From positions 20,535,950 to 20,599,949 of the forward strand of contig NC_090177.1 in NCBI RefSeq assembly GCF_024679245.1: a stretch of DNA of 64,000 nucleotides, in the 5' to 3' direction. The stretch comes from Pseudorasbora parva. Lineage: Eukaryota > Chordata > Actinopteri > Cypriniformes > Gobionidae. The notes under the pieces were generated by a model. The model was given only the letters and a program-made list of their open reading frames with translations, made no database searches and was not told where the DNA came from. A program made the translations under genes and the position numbers. Positions within the stretch are counted from its first letter, which is position 1; each line of letters begins with the position of its first letter. This document shows positions 40,122-52,143 of the stretch, in pieces.

Positions 40122-43100
40122 TATAAATATATAAAATATAGTTGGTTCAATACATACCTCGGTTTTTAACCACGGTTTTTCGGTTCGGTTCGTTTTTTTT
40201 TTAATTCTTAGGCGACAGGAACAGAAACGGGTTAAGGAGAAAAGGTTTTTATTGCAATACTCTTTCTTTATTTCACTTAAAAGACTTGAAAACCCTTACT
40301 AAAACTTAAAACTTTACTTTAAAAACCCTTGTACACATTCCCAGTGTATTATATAATATAAAATAAATATATATAATGATTTACAGTGGCAGCTCAGAGA
40401 TGTAGAGTAGCATTTAAGTATGAAATTGAATGAAGAAATGTAGGCTAAAAATAAAACTACATATCCTTCAGTATACAACACTGATTAAAAGCTACTGTAT
40501 TAATTAAAAAAAAAAAAAAAAAATTTATTAAAATAATTTTAGAGGTGAACTGTCCCTTTAAGGACAGCGTGTTCACTATAGGCTGCGCTGCTGTCAATTG
40601 AAGACCTGCTCGCATGTCATAGACGCACACAATTATACTTTCACTTTAGACATAACCGACTGCGTTTATATGTTAACCTTGTGTGTATTTGACAGTATTA
40701 GTGCAGTAAGACTGTCCAGTAATCACGTGTGTTTGACAGACGTTTACTGCGCGTGCTCAATGCAAAACAGTTCATAGCACGCGAATGAAATGTTTAACTG
40801 GCAAGGGTTTAAAACACGGCTAAACGCCGCCTAACTTTAGTGCATATGATTGGATATTTGCTCATATCAGCGCGTAGACTCACAGGCACACTCAAACAGA
40901 GCCGAAATAAACTGAGAGAGATATTTACAAACAGAGAGAAATGGAAATAATTAATTAAATGCAAAACCGAAAAAAACAAAATTCACCAGCGTGTATTGAA
41001 CTGTGATAGCACAACTGTTTGCACCAATGATAATAAGAGATGTTTCTTAAACATGAAGGAGTAATAATTGCTGAAAATTCAGCTTTGACATCACAGGAAT
41101 AAATTAAATCTTAACTTAAATAAATGCAACAAGCTTAAACTACATTTAAAAATGTTACTGACCCCACTCACATTTGAATAGTAGTGTTCATTGGTTGGTT
41201 GCTAGTAATGATGTAGCATCAGCCCAAGAGATTTTCTCAAAGAACAACTCAGGCATTTTACACACTCATACTTTGTCCAGAATCACTGACTCATTCACTA
41301 TATGAGGAATATGTGTGTGCCAATGGGTGTACCTGGGCACACCTTGTAGCTATGGACATTACTGTAAAGTAAGTTACCCCAAAAAAATTATATCCCAACG
41401 TGGTTTGAAATCTGATTCAAATCTCTTTACATTTCTTTTTAAATTATGAAAAAAAAAAAAAAAAAAAAACATTCTGTCTAACTGACTTTTTTCATGTATT
41501 TGCTGTTCAGACTGAATGAATTGAGTTGTAATGACACTAATTCTAATATTTGCTGTCTGTCTGAACAAAGCCTTTGAGTCACTATATTTCCTGTTCCATC
41601 CATTGCTTTATTCTCACTAGCACCCCGCTGATGAAGTACGCAAACTTGATGATGAAATCTGGGCAATCATCACTAATTTCTCCAACGGGCAGTCTCCCTT
41701 CCCTTTTTCTTCATCCTCTCAAACTTCCCATTCTTCATTTGAGGCCCAGAGTGTGCTGTCTCGGTCAAGTGTGCGTGCCCCTCCTTTCCATTCTGGTTTA
41801 ACTTCCTCTTTAAGAGCCTCTGAGTCCCACTCAAACGACCCAGGCCCTTCCTCCCAACCTGACTCAACTCAGGTACGGTTATGCTCTCACTCAGGGGTGA
41901 GTTGACTAATCATTCAACGTCAGACCAATTGGATAGTGACTAGTTTTCGATTTGGCCTTCACATTTGCTGTTTTTTTAAAACATTTTACATGGTCTTAAA
42001 GGGTGGCTCAACCAAAAATAAATATTCCGTCACCCTCATGCCAATCAAAACGTGATTTACTTTCTTCTGTGAAGGATTAGTAAAAAATATTTGTTAATAT
42101 GTTTCAACTGATTTTGTCTATATACATTGAAAGTAAGTGGGGTCCAACAAATATTGGGCTTTCATTGTGTAGACAAAACATTTATTTCACAAAATAAGAA
42201 GCCATATGAAGTAAGTTTGGGATGAAATGAGGGTGACAGAAGTTGGGTTAACTATCCCTTTAAAATAAAAAAAATTGAAGTCAGCTTGTCATTCATGCAG
42301 TAGCTAGTAGCTTGTCACTTCCCTAGTTTACACTAATAAAACACTTTCTTATATTCTAGTTCGGTTGTGTGATTTAGTTTGTTTGGATGTTGGTCTTATC
42401 AGCAGGTGGAACAGGGAAAAAACACTGTTGGTGTCCTTAGAGGTCCACGCCCTGGCCCCTCTAACAAGGTAGTCACCTGTGACTCCACTTGGGAATCATG
42501 GGAAAGTGGTGTGCTTTTTTGGGAATTCTTGAGTCTAAGTCAATTTGAATGTATTCATTATATACTTCCATTCAAACGTTTTGGGGCAGTAAGAATTGTG
42601 TTAATATTTCGTTACTTTTACTACTTTTATTGACGAGGGAAGCATTACATAGAAGAAAAGTTGTCTAATGTTATAAATGTTGTTCTTTTGAACTTTCTAT
42701 TAAAAAATGTATTATGGATTCCGCACACACATTAAGCAGTCAGAAAAGTTTCTTGAGAACCAAGAATGTTTTTTGAAGGATCATGTGATACTGAAGACTG
42801 GAGTAATGATGCTAAAAAAATACAGCATTAGTATCACAGGAATAAATTACGTTTAAAATAAGTATTTACTGTATTTAAGTTTACTGTATTTTGAATAAAT
42901 GCAGCCTTGTTAAACATAATAAACTTTTCTAAAACCATGTATAGCTTGTAGTGTACACTATGCAAAATACACATATTTTTGTATAAAATGGTAAACCAAA
43001 CTCTCAGTTCTCCTTACTACCATGCTTTATTTTCATTTTTATGAAGCTGCTGAAGTTGTAGTTAGTCAGTGACTGACAGGAATAGATTTCTTTTCTCTCA

Positions 43101-46100
43101 TACTTTCCTCTGTGCTTTGCTTACCTGCTGCATTTCTCATTCTGTCTTTTCTTCGTCCACACTATTATGCATTTCCTTCCGTCCGTGCTCCAGTATGTTT
43201 TGGTCTACAGTGGTTTCAGCTTGCACCCAGATGACGTGCTCTTCTGGCAGCTCCCGGAGCAGTTCAAAGGGGATAAGGTAAACGCATGGATGGGTTCAGG
43301 CCCGCCCACCACTGATCCCCCCCAGGTTGTCTGCCTTAGACATTAATGAATCACTGCCTGAGCCAAAGGTGGGATAGATGGGCAAGCCAAAACATCACTT
43401 AATCTAAACCAACCAACCTGGTGTATCTATAATCACGTCACGTCTAGAGTGTTTATTACAGTGGTGCCGACAGAGAGGGGTGCTGCTGTGGATTTAATAG
43501 TAGAAGTTCATATTTGAAATGCTGATTTATGTTATGTTTTGCTAAACTTTTTTATTTATGAAAAACATTTTTTTCTGCAAATTGTGCCTTTGTTTAAAAA
43601 AAGTATTCTAATATTGATATTTGTTTCCCGCTGCAAGTATTTTGCCTGTCCACACTGAAAATGAAACCTCTTTGTGACATGACACTATCTCTGCTTTTTT
43701 AGAATATATTTAATGTGTAATGCGCAGAATTAGAGACAAATGATATTTCCGTTGTACTTTCACTTATTCTAATAGGTTTTTTTTTTTAAAAGCCCTTAAT
43801 GAAAAACAAAGTTATAGTAAATTCCTTATTAAAAAAATATGTAAAATTAAAATTTACTTTTATTTTATTTGTATTTGGAGTAGTGATTCATATTAATATG
43901 TGTGGCATTCCAATGTTTACTACTGTACTTTAAATAAATGTTTTTTTTGCCATAACTAACATTGTGAAAATGTTCTTATGGTATGTTTTTTTTTTTTTTA
44001 ATTATAATGTAGGTTGGTGCATATGGTGGAAAGCTGAAATATACCATCTCCTATGTGCCTGGTCCTCGAGGTTCTCCAATAGAAGATGCTGATGTTCAGA
44101 TTATTGTGAGTATGATAGCAGACATGCATGCATTATTTATAAAGGATTCGTTCCAAAAATGAGATGTTTGAACACTATTGTTCCTCAATATTTTCACAGG
44201 GTAATGATATCACACTGGTGGCACGGCAAACCTGGAGAAGGGGGCAAGGTGCCAGAGAGTCGCAGGACTTTGAGATGATTTTCAGAGAGGTGAGAACCCT
44301 TTCATTTTATTTCTGTTTTTGTTCATAATGTTCATCATATTGTCATTTGTATTGAAGCAAGATGTGTTGTTGTATTATGATGATTTCTTCTCTGTAGGAA
44401 CACTGGCAGCGTCCCGATGGCATGCCGGCTACCCGGGAACACCTGATGATGGTGCTCGCCGACCTCGATGACATCCTGATCCGTGCCTCGTATCACACAG
44501 AGATGCGCTCATCCAGTATCTCAGGGGTCCGCATGGATATCGCTGTGCCTGACTACACTGGCCTGGAGCAGGCTTTGGAGGTGGAGCAGTGCCGGTGTCC
44601 TCCTGGTTACCGTGGTCTGTCATGCCAGGTATGAACAATCAAAGCTTTGCTGTGTGACCAACCGGATGAATGGTAGTAAAGGCTTGCTTCCATGGTACAG
44701 TGATGATGATGACAGTATTACTCACTCTAGACATCTGTTCCTTTGTCTTCATGTTCTGTAGGACTGCGCTCCTGGATACAGTCGCACAGGAGGGGGCTTG
44801 TACCTTGGCCACTGTGAGCCGTGTGAGTGTAACAGCCATTCGGACTCCTGTCATCCAGAGACTGGCCTCTGCACGGTATGAACCAGCACGCAGTTCTTTT
44901 CTAGGAATGGGATGCATAAAAGTTCATTTATACGAGTGTTGCTCTCTCTTTGTAGTCAAAATAGTATGTACAGGTCCTTCTAAAAAAATTAGCATATTGT
45001 GATAAAGTTCATTATTTTCAATAATGTAATGATAAAAATTAAACTTTCATTTATTTTAGATTCATTGCACACCAACTGAAATATTTCAGGTCTTTTATTG
45101 TTTTAATACCGATGATTTTGGCATACAGCTTATGAAAACCCAAAATCTCAAAAAATTAGCATATCATGAATAAAAAAATTGTTGACACTTGATGGAGTAT
45201 TTCTGTGCCAAAAATACTCCATCAAGTGTCAATGTTTTATTTATTTTTACTTTGACCATGTTTAGCATTGGAATCCAAGTCTTTAACAGTGTAAAAAGCT
45301 CAGTATGCATGAAACAGGATTTCTCCCCCCTTTTAAACTAAATTTCCTAAATAAATAAATATAGCTTTTTCCCACCCTCGTAAAAGTAAGCCGTACCACA
45401 TGCGTGTTATCTTTTTGATGTTTAGAGCTGTCAACACAACACCAAGGGTGAGCTCTGTGAACAGTGTGCTGACGGCTTCTTTGGAGATCCAACTGCTGGA
45501 ACCCCTGAGGACTGCCAACCATGTGCCTGCCCCGGAACTGACCCTGACAACCAGTTAGTCTTAACATACACCTGCAAACCCTACCTGATTCTGCCAGCTC
45601 TCGTTTTCACAATATTTACCTTATTTGCAGGAAGATTTTTAAAACATTCTATGTTTAGGTTCTCTCGCACCTGTGAAAGTCTGGGTAACGGAGGCTACCA
45701 GTGCACTGCCTGCCAGCCCGGATACGCTGGCCAGTATTGTGAACGGTATGCTCACACTTCCTGTACTGTAGCAAATCAATTCGGCTGGTCTATTATTGTC
45801 ATCACAATTTTTGTTGTGACTCTCTTCTTTCTTCATAGCTGTGCAGCTGGTTATGTTGGAAATCCACAAGCAAGAATCCCCTGCCGTAGTGGTATTTGTT
45901 CATTTATTATCAGTCACTTTTAAGAACCCTATAAAATCAAATTCGGAGGTTTGTGACTTTCAAGGTGTGTCCAAGCCATCGGAATTACTATGATTATGTG
46001 ATTCCAACTTGTAAAAAGCATTCATATCTTTGTAAAATTCGGAATTTAAAACTGTACCACCTGATCACTGCTGATTCATTTAGTCATTGATAGTGTTTTG

Positions 46101-49100
46101 GCGTTAATACTGTTGTGGTAATTCTGACATGGCGTGAACGCAGCATCAGTCCAAGTCTGTTTGCTTTGAGGTCATCTATATTCCAGTGTACTCATAAAAG
46201 TTGACCAAATTATGCATAATACTGTATATAAAATATTCCTCCCAAAATCAGGGCTGGACTGGGGCTAAAATTCGGCTCTGGCATACCCAGAACATCCGGC
46301 CCATCAGTTCCCTGTGAATGTTTTTGCTGGGGTTGGGGCCTTAAATTGGAGTATATAAATAAAACTAGGACAAGGACAAAGACTGATAGATATTATCGAA
46401 TTTGCTGAAAATGCAGATAAACTTAATATTGCTTTTTTTGTCACACAGAAATGCACCTGACAGTAAAGCACTGATGATTTTGAGCTAAGATGCAGTAAAG
46501 TAAATTTACTTCTTTTAAATGCTGTCAGCATTTACTCACTCTCGTGTCCTTCCAAACCTGTATGACTTCTGTGAAACACAAAATAAGATGTTTTGAAGAT
46601 TGTTGGCAACCAAGCCACTTTGGTTAGGCTACCATTTGAATATTGTATGAACAAAAAAACACTCAAATTATTTTATTTTATGCCACACAGAAATAAATTA
46701 ATTTAGGTTTGGAATGACATTAGGGTAAATGATCACATTTTGGGTTGAACAATAATATTTTTTAAGAGTTAACATCATTTAAGGCATACACTGATATCTA
46801 TCTTTCATGAGGCTATTACATTTCATTAAATCTATTTAAAAAAGTTAATAAAACTTTTAAAGAGGATAAAAAAGCTTTGTCCTTAATTCATGCGGGATCT
46901 AGACTTCAAAGCTGTTTTATAGACTATAGTTTCATTTAAATGTAAGATCATGGTAGTCACAGGTAAAAAACATTTTAGTTCAACAGTAAAAACCTTGCTC
47001 CTCATTATATGGCTATATGGTTTCGTAAACTATATAAAACATATAATAAAGTATTATATTTGTAAGTAAAACAAATGAAAACAGCCTCTATAAAAGTGAT
47101 TTGTATTCTGCAATATTGATTTGCAACATTTTTAATAAATGTTTCTTCCAAAACACCATATTTCTTCGCTGTTAGCTGCAGAGTAAGTTGTGGTTCTGCT
47201 AAAGTGAAACGTTTGTGTGTATTGCCGTTTTCCACCGTCATGAATACATGCTCACGGCTGTTTTCAGCTGATTCAACACAAAACCTGTAATGTTTCCATA
47301 TCATACGATTGTATAAAACAAAATTCGGAGCCAAAGTGCCGTATAGAGCAGCATTTAAACGCAGCGTACGTTCGTCAGCAGGCTGCGCTGTGCGGATATT
47401 CGCCTTTCGCAGTTCCAGGCGCTCAAATACTAATAAATAAATAAATAGAAAAAAAGCATCTAATATGGAGGGGAGGTCTCTCTCGCTTCGGCTTGTCAGT
47501 TCAGAAGACAAACCAATGGGCCGCTGTCGCTGCATGTTGTCAGTGGTAAAAAAATAAAATAATTTAAAAACACTACCGGCCCCAGAGTGCGTCGGCCCAC
47601 CGAGCAAATGCCCGGTATGCCAGATTACCAGTCCAGCCCTGCCCAAAATACCACTTTGGAAACCAGCAGCAAATTGTGGCTCATTGGCAGTCAAAGCAGA
47701 GGGATGAACCCTTTCTTCCCCAACCTCCTGTTTCAATTGGCAATACATCAACACATAAGTAACAGTACTTTGTGAAAGCACATTTCTATTGGACAGATTT
47801 CAGTACAGTGTGTTTGTCTGTTGTCAGCTGCTGCCTCTCTAGAGGTGAAGGTGTTTCCAGAAAAGGTTCATGTGGCAAAGGGAATCCCAGTCACTCTCAG
47901 GTGCCAGGTGTCTGGATATCCTCCACACTATTTCCACTGGTCCCGTGAGGATGGACGCCCAATCTCCAGCACAGCAGAGAGACGCAGACAAGGTATTGCC
48001 CAGATTGTTAAAAGCAGGATGTGTGTTCAGATAATTAGGATATCAGTATATATATCTCTAGACATCACAAATGAGTTCCCTAGAGAAACCAAGCACAAAA
48101 AACAGGATCAACTGCTCTGTTTCATGCTGTATATATCCTATGTGGTGAAGGAAATACCATAATGCATTGCAACCAAGCTCAGACGAAAAATAAATCCAAG
48201 ATGGCGGACATTGCAAAAGAAATATAGTGAAAAGTATTGATTAAATGTGTTTTTTTAGACTTTGGGGTTGGAAAAATTGTTTATGAAAGTGACTACCTAC
48301 GAATTCTGTATTTATATGAGCAAACATACAGGGAAAAAACATTAATATTATGAAATATTACAATTACAATAACTGTTTTCTATTTGAATATATTCCTTTG
48401 ATGGTTAAGCTGTATTTTCAGCATCATTTCTCCAGTCTTCAGTGTTACGTGATCCTTCAGAAATCATTCTAAAATACTGATCTGGTGCTCAAGAAACATC
48501 AAAAGAACAGCATTTATTTGAATTAATGTTTTTGTAAGAATGTAAGAATCTTTACTGTTACTTTTGATAAATTTAATGCTTACTTGCTGAATAAAAGTAT
48601 TGATTTCTTTTCAAATAATATTCAATTAATTTTTGCTTTTGAACGGTAGTGCATATGACAGTATGGGTTTATAATCATGGCAAACCTTTTCATTCCACCC
48701 TGCAGGAGAAGAGCTGCATTTCCCCAGTGTGCAGCCCAATGATGCTGGCGTTTACATCTGCACCTGCCAAGACCAGCGCAGCTCCAATAGGAGCAAAGCG
48801 GAGATTGTTGTTACAAGTATGTTTTTTTTCCCCTTTTTTTTCCTTCACACCCTTAAAAACAACTCCATGGCATTTTTCTTGTCTTTCATTCTACACTGAT
48901 TGAATGTATGACAGCACAAACATTTTTTTGAAAACCCCCTTTGCTTTACCCTCGATGCATTTTGATGCAACACAAATCAAGTTGTGATTGTTCAAGAAAT
49001 TTATTGTAAAAATTGGGATAATGTGATTTGCCAAGTGTGTATAAATTATTTGGTGCCAGGGCATAAAACTAACTTTTTTCCACACCTGACTGATTTAAAT

Positions 49101-52075
49101 TTACCGAATATTTTTTTTAGGGCTGTCAAACGATTAAAATATTTAATCACATGATTGTCATGAGTTAACTCGCGATTAATCGCAATTTAATTGCAGATAA
49201 TTATTTGTTGTAAATGTATCTTAAATTAAGTTTGAATTAAGTTTTTAATACTCTAATCAATATGGGTATATGGACAAATATGCATGCTTTATGCAAATGT
49301 ACGTTTATTATTAGTAAAACTATACTTATTCAATAATAATCAATAATACAGCATGAAGACTAGATATGTATCAAAGGTCACAGATGTTTATCAAAGTAGT
49401 AGTTCATGTCTCTTTAGCCTAAGCTTAAATACAGAATAAGCAGGGATTTCTCTCATTTTAAGAATATAAATAAAGGTAGTATTACTGGCAGTTTAGTTCA
49501 GAGCAGGGCACAGTTTGTATGAAAAACTGGTAATGTGAAAGCTGTCATGTGGACCTGTGTGCGCACCAGTAACACACCATACTGGAGGAGGTCCATATTC
49601 CACGAGTAGGAATATAGTGCGGCCCCTTTAAGAGAGGTGCAGAGGTGCCTTAAGGTGCCGAACTGTGCCGCAATTCACGTAAACAGTGCAAGATTCAGGA
49701 GCGCTCCTGTTCAGAAAAGTAACCTGTGCATTCGTTTTAGACGACTGTAATGGTATTAGTTCAATATAACACATGTACTGTAAGTGGGGACGTGTCCACC
49801 ATTTACCTCAGACATGAGTGAGAGTGAGAATGGACTACAGAGAATGTGTAAACAGACTTTTCTTTTGACCTGGGGCCTGTACCATGAAGCTGGTTTAGCA
49901 GGTTATCCAGATAAGTTTAAGCTTAGTTTGTGCTAATCCTGGGTTTTAGGTACCATTAAAGTGGTTTGGCTTTTAACTGTGTTCATCGCCATAGTAACTT
50001 ACACTCCACGGCTAACCTGCTCCAGGGCAGGTTATGTTCTGGATAAGAGATCTCAATCTGAAATTGGGCCAATCAGCTGTGAGTAAATTGACACACCTCT
50101 GATGCAATAAAGTCACTCCCCCTGTTTCTACTTCAAATTAAAGGTCACTACATAGCAAATGTTTTTAAAGACTAAAGCGTCTGGCTTTTACCCATGCTTA
50201 TTTATAAAAATAATATTTTTTTATGATTTAGATATAATTTATGTAATTATTATACCCTTACTTAATTACACATTGATTTTAGTTAATCAATCATTAATAG
50301 GCACTTTGTTAAAATTAATATAAATAGCCTACATAAAGTCATACAAATATGATTAAAATCAATAAATAAAGCTATTTAAAAAAAGAAGTTTACTGAGCTT
50401 AAATGTTCAATTTTCTTTATCAACTAAACTAACTTGTATTGACATATAATATTGTTTCTTTAGTTGTCCTCTTTCATAGACAGCTCTTTTCTTCTTGCTG
50501 TGTAATTTTTTTTTAAATTCTTAATATTTTTCAATCATGTAATAATCTGCAGAAGAGAGAAATGAATCTCAGTTTCGCTGATCCACAGCGTGTGATTGGC
50601 TGTTCACTGCTGATGTCACAGCTAAACTCCTGAACTCAGGATCAAAGCCTGACTTGACAGAGCGAGCTGATGATCAGCATCATGGGACCAACAAAGCCAG
50701 AATAGATTGGTTTGGTTTTGTCAACTCAAAACTAATCCTGTAACCCTGAGTTTGTTAAACTACCATCATGGTACAGGCCCCTGGTGTCTAATATGGTTAA
50801 ACAGAAAATATGGTAGCTTATAGGCAATAACTGCACTTTTGGTTTAGAATATTAATGTTAACCATTTTCTTTCCCTTTTAATGTTTGCTGCTGCATCCTT
50901 TACGTCTACGGCTTTTGATCTCTCCAACTACGGACCCCGGATCAGACAGAAAATGCACGCTGTGTTAACGCGTTAATAAATTTAGTGCCGTTAAAATGAA
51001 TTTGCGTTAACGCGTTAACTTTGACAGCCCTAATTTTTTTACCAGCCATTAAACATAGATTAAAGGGATAGTTCACTCCAAAATGCTGTCATTAATTACT
51101 CCTCATCCTCATGTCGTTCCAAACCCGTAAGATCTTTGTTCATCTTCGGAACACAAATTAAGATTTTTTTAATAAATCTGAGCACTTTCTGACCCCTCCA
51201 ATTTCTGACAGCAATTAAATGAACACTTTCAAGGCCCAGAAAGGTAGTAAAGACATTATTAAAATTGTCCATGTGACTCCAATGGTTCAACCTTAAAGGA
51301 TTAGCTTGCTTCAAAATGAAAATGTCCTGATATTTTACTCACCCCCATCTAATCCAAAATGTTCATGTCGTTCTTTCTTCAGTCGAAATCATTCCAGGAT
51401 TTTTCTTCACATAAGGGTTTTGAATTGCAACCAAATTGTTTAAGCTTTAAATCAATGCTGTTTCAAAGCACTTCGAAGGGCTTTAGAGGGTCTTATCTAG
51501 AGAAACATTCAGTCATTTTCACATTTCATACTTTTTAACCTAAATTGCTCATCTTGCAATCACGTCGAAAACGTCACACTACAACTTTTGTGACGATGCA
51601 GCACCGGCCCTGTCAACTGTCCCTAGCGTCATTAGAATTCATCAAAATGTTTCTGGCCAACTGGCAATTAACATCGTTTCATATACTCGCCTACGCTGAT
51701 TTTTTTCACTCTCATTTGGTGCCTGCCAAGTGTTCATTTTAGGCTGTTTGTTGCTCCATAGCTTTTAGCCACATTCACTGGTCATGTTAGTGTTCTCAAA
51801 CATTTTCTTATTTAATATTTTGAATTTATTTGGTTGTTTTTTGGGTCACCATTGGTACAAATAGAGAGAGAGAAAAAAACATTCTTCTCTTGTGATTGTC
51901 ATACGTCTTTCCACTAACCAGCCTTACCAACCAAGCCTATTGAAGTGTTTATCGAGGAGCCCAAAGTACAGAGTGTGACGGTGGGATCTACAGTGAGCTT
52001 CATCTGCACAGCTAAAAGCAAGGTATGAATGTCATCTTACAGACATAATCTCACCCCTCCTGACTTGCGAGAGAG

Positions 52076-52143
<68 letters not shown>

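Noticed and set aside
47005..47781. 258-codon minus-strand open frame
   Set aside because: It runs across the right end and target duplication of the hAT-like element into unrelated intron sequence, and no motif is recognisable. It is a chance frame.
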